Below, piece by piece: positions 15,834 through 23,852 of a stretch of DNA of 64,000 bases. This stretch comes from Agromyces sp. NDB4Y10. Its GTDB lineage: Bacteria > Actinomycetota > Actinomycetes > Actinomycetales > Microbacteriaceae. Under the pieces are notes generated by a model. It was not told the DNA's origin, did not search any database, and saw only the letters and a list, made by a program, of their open reading frames with translations. The DNA lies in assembly GCF_001620055.1 (NCBI RefSeq), contig NZ_LQGY01000050.1, forward strand, positions 17,656 through 81,655. Reading direction: 5' to 3'. The translations under genes were made by a program, and so were the position numbers. Each line of letters starts with the position of its first letter. Position 1 is the first letter of the stretch.

Positions 15834-18403
15834 GTCCTACCGCGCACCGTTCCCACGATCCCCACCCGTCGCGCATCATCGGTTGGTCCGATGGCGACGC
15901 GCTGGTCCGGCGCATCCTGCACGGCTCCGGGCGCGTGCTGGCGGGGATCAGCGGGCCCGGGGGCTCCGGCAAGTCCACCCTCCTTGAACGGATGTCGGAG
16001 GAGCTGCTTTCCGGCGGGGCGAGGGTGGTGCGCGATGCCGATGTCCCGTCGCAGTCCGGCGGCGATGCGTCCCGTCCCGTCGTCGTGCTCGTCGACGACG
16101 CTGAACAACTGTCGCCGCGCGAGGTCATGACGATCGAGCGGATCATCGCCGACGATCTCGCGCACCTCGTCGTGGCGTTCCGCCCGTCGCCCGGGGCTCC
16201 GGCCGTGGAGGCCCTCGACGGCGCCGGGCGTCGGCACACGACCGTTACGCTGCATCCGCTGTCGGACGCCGGAGTGAGCGCACGCGCGGGCGAGGTGCTC
16301 GGCGTCGTGCCGGACGACGACCTCGCCTCCTGCATCGTCGAGTCGACCGGCGGCAACCCGCGACTCGTGGACCTCGCCCTGTACGCCCTTCGCGACGACG
16401 ACTGGGACCTCGACGCCGACCGACTTCCCTCGACCATGCTCACGCGCATCACCGACGAGCTCGACGCCTTGGACCGGCGGACCCGTCAGTTCGCGCTCGC
16501 CCTCGCGGTCGGGTTCTCGGCATCCGGACCGGCACTCGCGACGGCACCGCGCTTCGCGGACACGGACACCCTCTCGCTCATGCAGGCCATCCGCGCCGCA
16601 GGCTTGGCGCACCCCGACGGGCGACTCGCGGCCGTCGTCCGTACGGCCGTGGTCCGTGCCGCGATGCCCGACGAGGCGTGGTCCCTGCGTCGAGAACTCG
16701 TCGACGCCCTCGAGTCGGCGGGGATGCCCCTCGACGAACCGGCGATGTCGCTGGCCGAACAGGGGTTCCGCGATCCTCGGATCGCATCGGCGCTGGAACG
16801 CGCCGGTGACGAGCTGCTCGCGGTCGACGCGACCCGCGCTGTCCTGCGCTACCGCGCGGCGGTCGACGCGGGAGCCGACCGCGTCGCCCTGGAGGCCCGT
16901 CGCGCCCACGCCGCGTGGGCAGCAGGAGACGTCCGCGACGCCGAGCGACTCGTCGACCGATTCCTCGCCCGTCCTGACGCTGCCGACGTCTGCCGCGGCG
17001 TAGCGGTGGCCGCCGCCGTCTGGGCCCGACAGGGCCTCCTCCGCCGCAGCGCCGACGCGTACGAGCGCCTCGCCGGCGAGGAGTGCGCCCTGGCGCCGCT
17101 CGCGGTGTTCGCCCTCGCCGCGACCGGCGAGCCCGCCCGCGCGAGGGCGCTCCGGGCGGACGGGCGGCGCATCGCGTACCCGACGTCATCGCACATGGCG
17201 GTCGACCTCATGGCGGACGGCTTCCTCCAGATGCTCGACGGCGACGCCGACCGAGCTCTCGGAACCCTGCTCACGGCGTCGAGCGTCATGTCGGAGGCCG
17301 GCGCAGCGATCCCGCTGCCGGAGGTCCCAGCGGTGCTCGCCGCGCAGGTCGCGCTCTCCACCGGCGAGCTCCGCATCGCCGACGAGGTGCTCTCATCGGC
17401 GATCGCCGCGGGCCAGGGCGGTCCGGCCTTCTCAGCGCGCCTCCAGCTCATGCGTTCCCTCGTCGCACTCCGCGCCGATCGACCGCTCCACGCGCGCGAG
17501 CACCTCGCCGCCGCGAGGGCGGATGCCACCACGCGCCCGACGGGGCTCCGCGACGAGTTGCTCGCCAGCGCCGTCCGGGTGGGCCTCGCACGGCACCAAG
17601 GCGACATCCCGGACCTGGTGCGCGCCTGGGAGGCCGCGCGCCACGCCATCGCCGGCATGCAGCCGGATGTCATGACCCTGCCGGCACTCGCCGAACTCGT
17701 CGTCGCGGCGGCCCGCCTGGGCGAGCCCCACCTGGTCGCCCCGCATCTCGCCGCGGCCTGGGAACTGCTCGACCGCATCGGCGACGCCGCACCGCTCACG
17801 ACCGGCCTGCACTGGACGGAGATCGAGTCGGGCCTGCTGCGGAACGATCCCGCCGCGGTGCGACGCCACGCCGATGCGCTCGAGGCACGGGTCGGAGACC
17901 GCACGGCGCAGCGCCTCGGGCATGCCGCACGCGTGTGGGCTGCGGCACTGGCCGGCCAGGTGGTCGTCGAGACCGTCGAACGTGCGGCGCGGATTCTCGA
18001 GGCCGCCGGCTATCCGTGGGATGCCTCGCGCATGGCCGGCCACGCCGCGGGTCGCGCGGCCGAACACCAGGATTCGCTCCGTCTCCTCGCCCTCGCGCGG
18101 AGCCTGCACCCCGATGAGGTGAAGTCGGCCGGGCTGGCATCGTCAGTCGATCGCATCGATGCGGAGGCCGGTGCGGCGCCGTTCGTCTCGCGTGACGACA
18201 GCCGCCTGAGCGCCCGCGAGAGCGAGGTCGCGCGACTCGTCCTGGAGGGCAAGACCTACGCGGAGATCGGCCAGGCCATCTTCATCTCGCCGCGCACTGC
18301 CGAGCACCACATCGCCCGCATCCGGCGACGCCTCGGCGCCACCAACCGCTCGGACCTCATCGCGAAACTCCGGGCGGCCCTCGAGAGCGACGACTCCCGG
18401 TGA
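15830..18403 (+). CDS. LuxR-type large ATP-binding transcriptional regulator (IniR-like)
   Basis: Large signal-transduction ATPase with a C-terminal LuxR DNA-binding domain, 857 aa. The N-terminal NTPase has Walker A GPGGSGKST (42-50) and Walker B VVVLVDD (84-90). The middle is a long, Ala-rich helical region (about 280-780) resembling TPR-type sensor repeats. The C-terminus (about 793-850) is a GerE/LuxR helix-turn-helix (SARESEVARLVLEGKTYAEIG, then RTAEHHIARIRRRLG). ATG 15830 overlaps the Hsp70 stop (ATGA). In M. tuberculosis the iniBAC operon is governed by a similar-sized LuxR-family regulator encoded next to it; the same organisation here suggests this protein activates the downstream iniB-like unit. 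Ligand unknown. Confidence 0.87.
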   Translation: MSPTAHRSHDPHPSRIIGWSDGDALVRRILHGSGRVLAGISGPGGSGKSTLLERMSEELLSGGARVVRDADVPSQSGGDASRPVVVLVDDAEQLSPREVMTIERIIADDLAHLVVAFRPSPGAPAVEALDGAGRRHTTVTLHPLSDAGVSARAGEVLGVVPDDDLASCIVESTGGNPRLVDLALYALRDDDWDLDADRLPSTMLTRITDELDALDRRTRQFALALAVGFSASGPALATAPRFADTDTLSLMQAIRAAGLAHPDGRLAAVVRTAVVRAAMPDEAWSLRRELVDALESAGMPLDEPAMSLAEQGFRDPRIASALERAGDELLAVDATRAVLRYRAAVDAGADRVALEARRAHAAWAAGDVRDAERLVDRFLARPDAADVCRGVAVAAAVWARQGLLRRSADAYERLAGEECALAPLAVFALAATGEPARARALRADGRRIAYPTSSHMAVDLMADGFLQMLDGDADRALGTLLTASSVMSEAGAAIPLPEVPAVLAAQVALSTGELRIADEVLSSAIAAGQGGPAFSARLQLMRSLVALRADRPLHAREHLAAARADATTRPTGLRDELLASAVRVGLARHQGDIPDLVRAWEAARHAIAGMQPDVMTLPALAELVVAAARLGEPHLVAPHLAAAWELLDRIGDAAPLTTGLHWTEIESGLLRNDPAAVRRHADALEARVGDRTAQRLGHAARVWAAALAGQVVVETVERAARILEAAGYPWDASRMAGHAAGRAAEHQDSLRLLALARSLHPDEVKSAGLASSVDRIDAEAGAAPFVSRDDSRLSARESEVARLVLEGKTYAEIGQAIFISPRTAEHHIARIRRRLGATNRSDLIAKLRAALESDDSR

Positions 18404-18467
18404 ATCCCCGCCGGTCGGACGGGTGCCGCGGGCCCGGCCCGGGCTCCCCGGGCGCAACCTTCCACGA

Positions 18468-18540
18468 ATCCCCTAACGCCCCCCGGCCCCATCCCCTAAT
18501 CCCCCATCGGACCGACCGGAAGAGCGGGGATCTCCCCCGA
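18468..18540 (+). promoter_or_regulatory. Candidate activator sites upstream of iniB-like gene
   Basis: The 228-bp gap between the regulator and iniB-like genes holds two direct copies of ATCCCCTAA (18468-18476 and 18491-18499), 23 bp apart or about two helical turns, each followed by C-runs, and an inverted repeat GGGGA-TC-TCCCC (about 18526-18537) running into TCCCCCGAT. Similar C-rich motifs occur upstream of the Hsp70 gene. Copies at two-turn spacing suit a dimeric LuxR-type activator. I could not identify a convincing -35/-10 pair; TTATTG at 18568 is a weak -10 candidate. Confidence 0.45.
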
Positions 18541-18617
18541 TGCCCGCGGACTGCACCGCGACCAAGCTTATTGGCGGGGGGCCGACGCGGATGTCGGTCA
18601 TCGCCATCTCAACGTAT

Positions 18618-18624
18618 GGAGGAG
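18618..18624 (+). promoter_or_regulatory. Strong ribosome-binding site of iniB-like gene
   Basis: GGAGGAG, 7 nt before ATG 18632, is among the best Shine-Dalgarno sequences in the window. It suggests high translation of the repeat protein, in keeping with a structural product. Confidence 0.7.
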
Positions 18625-18631
18625 ATCGATC

Positions 18632-19786
18632 ATGTCGAACATCACGACCGCGCTGCTGGACTTCCTGATGGGCCTGCTGCGCGACCCGGAGGCCGCATCG
18701 GAGTTCCGGGCCGACCCGGACAGCGCGCTGACCAACGCCGGCCTGAACGGCATCTGCGCGGCTGACGTCGACGCAGTCCTGCCCGTCGCGCTCGACTTCT
18801 CGCCGGTCGGCAACCGGGAGTACAACACCGGCGGCAACAGCATCGACAGCGGCGCCTCCGGCGGAGCCTGGGGCGGCGGCGGCGGCTGGGGCGGCGGAAG
18901 CGGCGGCGGCGGCGGAAGCTGGGGCGGCGGAAGCGGCGGCGGTGGCCACCACGGCGGCGGCGGCCACCACCACGGCGGCGGCGACGACTACTACTCGGCC
19001 GTCCAGAAGATCATGAGCGTCGTGAACAACTACTCCTACATCGACGACCGCGACGTGATCAACGACCAGTCGGTGAACACCAACGTGTGGGCGAACGACA
19101 GCCTGGTCGCCGTCGAGAACAACGTGGAGAACAACTCGACCACCGCTTCCGGTGACGGCGCCATCGCCGCCAGCGGCAACGCCGTCGTCGACGCGTACAA
19201 CACCGACATCGACGTCGACATCGAGGACTCCTTCAACGAGGAGACCGAGATCGAGATCGAGGACTCGTTCAACGACAACTCCGACAACTCGGTCGACAAC
19301 TCGACGACCAACATCGCGGTGGACTCGTTCAACACCGAGAACGAGCTCGACGTCGAGATCGAGGACTCCTTCAACACCGACAACTCGGTCGACAACTCGG
19401 TCGAGATCGAGGACTCCTTCCAGGACAACTCGACGGACATCGATGTGGACATCGAGGACTCCTTCAACGAGGACAACTCGGTCGACAACTCGATCGACAA
19501 CTCGGTCGAGGTCGACATCGAGGACTCGTTCAACGACAACGAGATCGGCAACACGGACAACTCGGTCGAGGTCGAGGACTCGTTCAACGACAACGAGATC
19601 GGCAACACCGACAACTCGGTCGAGGTCGAGGTCGAGGACTCGTTCAACGACAACGAGATCGGCAACACCGACAACTCGACCGAGGTCGAGGTCGAGGTCG
19701 AGGACTCGTTCAACGACAACAACCTCGAGGTCGGCCCCGGCGACCTGACCGATGTCGACGTCAATGTCGAGGACGTCGCTCTGTGA
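18632..19786 (+). CDS. IniB-like protein: IniB N-domain, Gly/His-rich segment, acidic EDSF repeats
   Basis: Repeat protein of 384 aa with the IniB N-terminal signature (MSNITTALLDFLMGLLRDPE, about 1-55), a Gly/Trp segment (73-105) leading into a His/Gly stretch (106-120) that could bind metal, and then a very acidic Asp/Asn/Ser region to the C-terminus. That region carries nine EDSF motifs and one VDSF, separated by alternating V/I-D/E strands such as DIDVDIEDSFN. The alternation suggests stacked beta-strands, and the Asp/Asn content could bind divalent cations. No classical signal peptide or membrane helix is seen. It heads the predicted iniB-iniA-iniC unit. Mycobacterial IniB is also Gly-rich and of unknown biochemical function. 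Confidence 0.82.
   Translation: MSNITTALLDFLMGLLRDPEAASEFRADPDSALTNAGLNGICAADVDAVLPVALDFSPVGNREYNTGGNSIDSGASGGAWGGGGGWGGGSGGGGGSWGGGSGGGGHHGGGGHHHGGGDDYYSAVQKIMSVVNNYSYIDDRDVINDQSVNTNVWANDSLVAVENNVENNSTTASGDGAIAASGNAVVDAYNTDIDVDIEDSFNEETEIEIEDSFNDNSDNSVDNSTTNIAVDSFNTENELDVEIEDSFNTDNSVDNSVEIEDSFQDNSTDIDVDIEDSFNEDNSVDNSIDNSVEVDIEDSFNDNEIGNTDNSVEVEDSFNDNEIGNTDNSVEVEVEDSFNDNEIGNTDNSTEVEVEVEDSFNDNNLEVGPGDLTDVDVNVEDVAL
19520..19721 (+). repeat. Tandem repeats with growing GTCGAG tracts in iniB-like gene
   Basis: A 35-bp core beginning gaggactcgttc starts at 19520, 19574 and 19634, with a partial copy at 19700. Periods are 54, 60 and 66 bp: each step adds one GTCGAG hexanucleotide (one more Val-Glu). 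The pattern looks like stepwise slippage expansion within a tandem duplication. Confidence 0.92.
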
Positions 19787-19804
19787 CGAATATCTGAACC
19801 GGTG

Positions 19805-19842
19805 ATTCGGTCCGGCGCGAGTACCTTCGCGCCGGGCCGAAT
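19805..19842 (+). terminator. Long hairpin between iniB-like and iniA-like genes
   Basis: Sixteen-bp stem with one T-G pair (arms 19805-19820 and 19827-19842, 6-nt loop) located 19 nt after the iniB-like stop and 48 nt before the iniA-like start. No U-run follows. It could be a partial terminator or an RNA-processing barrier that gives much more IniB-like protein than GTPases. Confidence 0.65.
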
Positions 19843-19890
19843 TCCCCGTCAGCCAGCTGAACCAACGATCGTCGAACGGGAAGTGCAACG

Positions 19891-21759
19891 GTGCAGCAGC
19901 TCATCGAACTCGTGGACCGGGGCATCGCCCTCGCTGGAACCGGAGACCGGCCCGACCTGCGCCGACGTCTGGAGCAGACCCGCGAACGACTCCGCGACCC
20001 GAACATCCGGGTCATGGTCGTGGGCGAGTTCAAGCAGGGCAAGAGCCAGTTGATCAACGCCCTCGTGAACGCCCCGGTCTGTCCGGTCGACGACGACATC
20101 GCGACCGCCGTGCCCACCACCATCCGCTACGGCGAGCGCGCGTCGGCCTCGGTTCTGTCGACCGGCGCGATCGGCGGCACGCTCGAGGCCGACGGACGCT
20201 CTCAGCGCACCGAGATCCCGATCACCGAGCTGGCGAGGTACGTGTCCGAGCGCGGGGGCCGGGGCACCGAGACGGATGTCGCCGCGGCCGAGGTCGTGCT
20301 CCCGCGCAAGCTCCTGAAGAGCGGGCTCACGCTCATCGACTCCCCCGGCGTCGGCGGGCTCAACTCGGCCCACGCGATCACGACGCTCGCGACGCTGCCC
20401 TCGGCGCACGCCATGCTGTTCGTCTCGGACGCCTCGCAGGAGTTCACCGAGCCGGAGATCCAGTTCCTCCGCCACGCCATGCGCATCTCGCCGAACGTCG
20501 CGTGCGTGCTCACGAAGATCGACCTGTATCCGCAGTGGCGCCAGGTGGAGGAGCTCGACCGCGGGCACTTGGCCTCGATCGACCCGGACATCCCGATCTT
20601 CCCGATCTCCTCGAACCTGCGACTTACGGCGCTGCAGGGGTCGGATGCCGAGCTCAATGCGGAGTCCGGGTTCACCGAGCTGATCGCGTACCTGCGGCGC
20701 GACGTCGTCGGCAAGGCCGAACTGCTCCAGCGTCGATCCGCCGCGGCGGACCTGGTGTCGACGACCGAGCACCTGCGGCTGTCGATCGACTCGGAGTTGA
20801 GCGCCCTGCTGAGCCCGGAGAAGACGCCGGAGATCGTCGCGAAGCTCGAGACGACGAAAGCGCGGGCCGATGAGCTGCGCCGCAATTCCTCGCGCTGGCA
20901 GACGACCCTCAACGATGGCGCCACCGACCTCATCGCCGACATGGAGCACGACCTCCGTGATCGGCTGCGCACCATCCAGAGAGAGGCCGAGGAGTCCATC
21001 GACGAGGGCGATCCCGGGCCCGTCTGGGACGAACTCGTGGACTGGTTCGAGCAGCGCGTCTCGTCGGCGGTCACCGACACGTTCGTGTGGACCCAGGAGC
21101 GCGCGCAGTGGCTCTCGGCGAAGGTGGCGCGCCACTTCAACGAGGAAGAGGTCACCCTCCCCCAGATCCACGTGGACGACACGCACGAGGTGCTCGACGC
21201 CGTCGACGACATGTCGGAACTCGATCCGGGCCGCCTCGGGCCGATGCAGAAGTTCTACATCGGACTCCGCGGCTCCTACGGCGGCGTGCTCATGGTGGGC
21301 ATCATCACGAGCATCGTGGGCATGTCGCTGATCAATCCGCTCTCGCTGGCGGCGGGCGCGGTGATCGGACGCAAGGCCTACAAGGAGGATGTCGAGAACC
21401 GGCTGCAGCGTCGCCGCGCCGAGGCGAAGAACCTCATCCGCCGGCAGGTCGACGAGATCATCTTCCAGGTGGGCAAGCAGCTCCGCGACCGCCTCCGGCT
21501 CGTGCAGCGCATCACCAGGGACCACTTCACCGCCATCGCCGAGGAGCACCACCGGTCCCTCGCGGACTCGGTGCTCGCGGCCCAGAAGGCCGCGAACATG
21601 TACGCGAGCGACCGGGACCGTCGCATCCAGCAGCTGCGCGCCGATCTCAAGCAGGTCGATGCGCTGTCGAGCAGGGCGAAGTCGATCGAGGGCGTCGAAG
21701 CCTCGAACCGCGCGCGGCACGCCGCGTCGTCCGCGGCGGCCGGGGGTGGCCCGGCGTGA
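19891..21759 (+). CDS. Dynamin-like GTPase, IniA-like
   Basis: Bacterial dynamin-like protein of 622 aa predicted to bind and remodel the inner face of the membrane. GTPase motifs: G1 GEFKQGKS (45-52), switch-I threonines in TAVPTT (72-77), G3 DSPG (150-153) and G4 TKID (208-211). Helical neck and trunk regions follow (about 250-450), then a hydrophobic hairpin at about 459-492 (GVLMVGIITSIVGMSLINPL), the probable membrane paddle, and a basic helical C-terminus. Mycobacterial IniA has the same layout and is a membrane-active dynamin. GTG 19891 is preceded by GGGAAG. The stop overlaps the next GTPase gene by 4 nt, suggesting a heteromeric pair. Confidence 0.9.
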   Translation: MQQLIELVDRGIALAGTGDRPDLRRRLEQTRERLRDPNIRVMVVGEFKQGKSQLINALVNAPVCPVDDDIATAVPTTIRYGERASASVLSTGAIGGTLEADGRSQRTEIPITELARYVSERGGRGTETDVAAAEVVLPRKLLKSGLTLIDSPGVGGLNSAHAITTLATLPSAHAMLFVSDASQEFTEPEIQFLRHAMRISPNVACVLTKIDLYPQWRQVEELDRGHLASIDPDIPIFPISSNLRLTALQGSDAELNAESGFTELIAYLRRDVVGKAELLQRRSAAADLVSTTEHLRLSIDSELSALLSPEKTPEIVAKLETTKARADELRRNSSRWQTTLNDGATDLIADMEHDLRDRLRTIQREAEESIDEGDPGPVWDELVDWFEQRVSSAVTDTFVWTQERAQWLSAKVARHFNEEEVTLPQIHVDDTHEVLDAVDDMSELDPGRLGPMQKFYIGLRGSYGGVLMVGIITSIVGMSLINPLSLAAGAVIGRKAYKEDVENRLQRRRAEAKNLIRRQVDEIIFQVGKQLRDRLRLVQRITRDHFTAIAEEHHRSLADSVLAAQKAANMYASDRDRRIQQLRADLKQVDALSSRAKSIEGVEASNRARHAASSAAAGGGPA

Positions 21760-23420
21760 GCTCGCGCCTCCTCGACCAGGCGGACGACCTCCTCGAACTC
21801 GCGGCGGAGCACTGCGCGGGAGACGCCGTCGCGCTCGCCCGCATCCGGGAGCAGCGCGCACGTCTCCACGAGCCGCTGCGCGTTGCCATCGCGGGCATGG
21901 TCAAGGCGGGCAAGTCGACGCTGCTGAATGCCGTGATCGGCGAGGAAATTGCACCGACCGACGCGGGCGAGTGCACCAAGGTCATCGTCTGGTACCGGCA
22001 TGGCGCCGCGCCGAGCATCACGGTGCACCTGCGCGACGGAGGGACCCGGAGCCTGCCCGTCCGCCGGGTCGACGGGCGGCTCGTCATCGACCTGGAGCCG
22101 TCGACGCCCGACGAGGTCGAGCGCGTGATCGTCGAGTGGCCGTCCGGCCGCCTCGAAGACGTCACGCTCATCGACACGCCCGGCATCGCGTCGCTCTCCT
22201 CGGACATCTCCGCCCGCTCTGCGGCGTTCCTCACCCCGGATGCCACGCCGTCCGAGGCCGACGCGGTCATCTACCTGACGCGCCACATGCACTCGGCGGA
22301 CGTCGGCTTCCTGTCCGCCTTCCACGACCCGGCGGTCGCGCGATCGGGCACGGTGAACGCGATCGCCGTCCTCTCCCGCGCCGACGAGATCGGGGCGGGC
22401 CGGATCGATGCGCTCCTGTCGGCACGCTCCATCGCCGAGCGCTACCGGACGGACGGCTCGCTGCGTTCGCTCGCGCTCGACGTCGTGCCGATCGCCGGAC
22501 TGCTGGCCCAGTCGGCCCGCACGCTCCGCGAGCACGAGTTCGACGCCCTCCGCCGGTTGGCGCGTCTGGGACGGACCGACCGCGAGCGCATCCTCGTGTC
22601 GGTGGACCGGTTCGTCCGCGAGGACGCACCCATCGACGTGGCCGTGGACGAACGGCGGAACCTCCTCCAGCGCTTCGGGATGTTCGGCATCAGGATGGCC
22701 GCGGTCTCCATCCGGTCGGGACACCACGACGCGACCGCGCTGGCGGACGAGCTCTACCGGCGCTCCGGCATGGACGACCTCATCCACCTGGTCGGCGGGC
22801 AGTTCCGGGCGCGGTCGGACGCGCTGAAGGTCCGCTCGGCGCTGGCGGCGCTGCGCGCGCTGCTCGAGGAACGTCCGCCGGCTGCGGCATCCCTCATCGA
22901 ACGGTCGGTCGAACGCCTCGAATCGAACGCGCACGAGCTACGGGAACTCGCCCTGCTGTCGGCGGCGCGCACGGCGGGGCTCGGTCTCGGCCGTGCGGAG
23001 ACCGCCGAGGCGGAGCGGCTGATCGGTGCCGGAGGCACGAGCGTCGAGGACCGGTTGGGTCTGCCGCCCGATGCCCCGCGCGAAGACGTGCACCGAGCGG
23101 CGACGGCGGCGCTGCAGCGCTGGCGCGCCCTCGCCGGCAGTCCCCTCCTCGATCGTTCCGCGGCCGAGGCCTGCGACGTGGTGACCCGCAGCTGCGAGGC
23201 GCTGGTGGTCGCCGCCGGTCCGGCGTCAGTCGAGCGCCGCCGGCTGCACCTCGCCCGCAGTCCGGAACCAGTGCCCGGCACCGGGGAACATCCCGGCGAC
23301 CCACCCGGCCAGGGCCAGCGCGAACCCGCCGAGGAGCAGCACCTCGACGAGGATGCCGAACTCGGCAACCGTGAGGAAGGCGCTCCCGACGAGCGCCACG
23401 CCGGCGTGCACCACGAGTAG
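21756..23420 (+). CDS. Dynamin-like GTPase, IniC-like, with antisense-overlapping C-terminal tail
   Basis: Second dynamin-family GTPase, starting with GTG inside the stop of the IniA-like gene. Motifs: G1 GMVKAGKS (47-54), G3 DTPG (140-143) and a variant G4, SRAD (207-210) in place of (N/T)KxD. No hydrophobic paddle is evident, so it may act with the IniA-like partner. Residues 1-490 are a normal IniC length; residues 491-554 (Pro/Glu/Gly-rich) lie wholly over the coding strand of the convergent membrane-protein gene, a 195-bp 3' overlap. The tail looks like loss of the original stop codon rather than a real domain. Function of the pair is inferred from iniBAC of mycobacteria. Confidence 0.85.
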   Translation: MSSRLLDQADDLLELAAEHCAGDAVALARIREQRARLHEPLRVAIAGMVKAGKSTLLNAVIGEEIAPTDAGECTKVIVWYRHGAAPSITVHLRDGGTRSLPVRRVDGRLVIDLEPSTPDEVERVIVEWPSGRLEDVTLIDTPGIASLSSDISARSAAFLTPDATPSEADAVIYLTRHMHSADVGFLSAFHDPAVARSGTVNAIAVLSRADEIGAGRIDALLSARSIAERYRTDGSLRSLALDVVPIAGLLAQSARTLREHEFDALRRLARLGRTDRERILVSVDRFVREDAPIDVAVDERRNLLQRFGMFGIRMAAVSIRSGHHDATALADELYRRSGMDDLIHLVGGQFRARSDALKVRSALAALRALLEERPPAAASLIERSVERLESNAHELRELALLSAARTAGLGLGRAETAEAERLIGAGGTSVEDRLGLPPDAPREDVHRAATAALQRWRALAGSPLLDRSAAEACDVVTRSCEALVVAAGPASVERRRLHLARSPEPVPGTGEHPGDPPGQGQREPAEEQHLDEDAELGNREEGAPDERHAGVHHE

Positions 23421-23840
23421 GACGAGCTGCCCCCAACGCGCGCCGCCGCGCCGGTTGAGGATCATGGCGAGGAGGATCGCCTCCACCGTGACGACCACGC
23501 CGATCCCCGCGAGGCAGACCCAGTAGATGACGTCGACGAGCGTGGACACCTCCGCCTCGTCGTACCCCGGGGAAAGGCGGAGCATCGTCTCCTCGAGCTC
23601 GGTCGAGATCGACTCCTGCGACAGGAACGCGATCAGCATGGTCGCGGCGGACAGGGTGAAGCTGAAGAGCCACAGGACGCGCGAGGTCTTCACCGACCGC
23701 GGCGGCGGCACCGCCTTGATGACCGGCGGACGCCGCTCGTCGACGAGGCTCGGCCGCTCGGGCGGAGCCGGCTCGTCGGCGCTGCCGCGCGCATCGTCGG
23801 TCTGCGGTGGACGCTCGTTCCCCCCGGAGGCGTCGGTCAT
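23226..23840 (-). CDS. Four-helix membrane protein of unknown function
   Basis: Unrecognised 204-aa integral membrane protein. The first 55 residues are polar, Pro/Arg-rich and cytoplasmic-looking. Four hydrophobic segments follow, roughly 56-74, 100-125, 138-158 and 163-183. The short C-terminus ends AGEVQPAALD. ATG 23840 has TAGGCT exactly 6 nt upstream, indicating a leaderless transcript. Its last 195 bp overlap the tail of the IniC-like gene on the other strand, so transcription of one could interfere with the other. No catalytic motif is seen; it is separated by 9 bp from the SseB gene upstream. Confidence 0.78.
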   Translation of the reverse strand: MTDASGGNERPPQTDDARGSADEPAPPERPSLVDERRPPVIKAVPPPRSVKTSRVLWLFSFTLSAATMLIAFLSQESISTELEETMLRLSPGYDEAEVSTLVDVIYWVCLAGIGVVVTVEAILLAMILNRRGGARWGQLVLLVVHAGVALVGSAFLTVAEFGILVEVLLLGGFALALAGWVAGMFPGAGHWFRTAGEVQPAALD

Positions 23841-23846
23841 GTCGTC

Positions 23847-23852
23847 AGCCTA
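23847..23852 (-). promoter_or_regulatory. -10 element TAGGCT of the four-helix membrane protein (leaderless-type)
   Basis: TAGGCT ends 6 nt before ATG 23840 and overlaps the stop codon of the SseB-family gene. Confidence 0.5.

Noticed and set aside
19200..19760. Repeats considered as CRISPR
   Set aside because: Units are contiguous, in frame and translated with changing length; there are no unique spacers and no cas genes.
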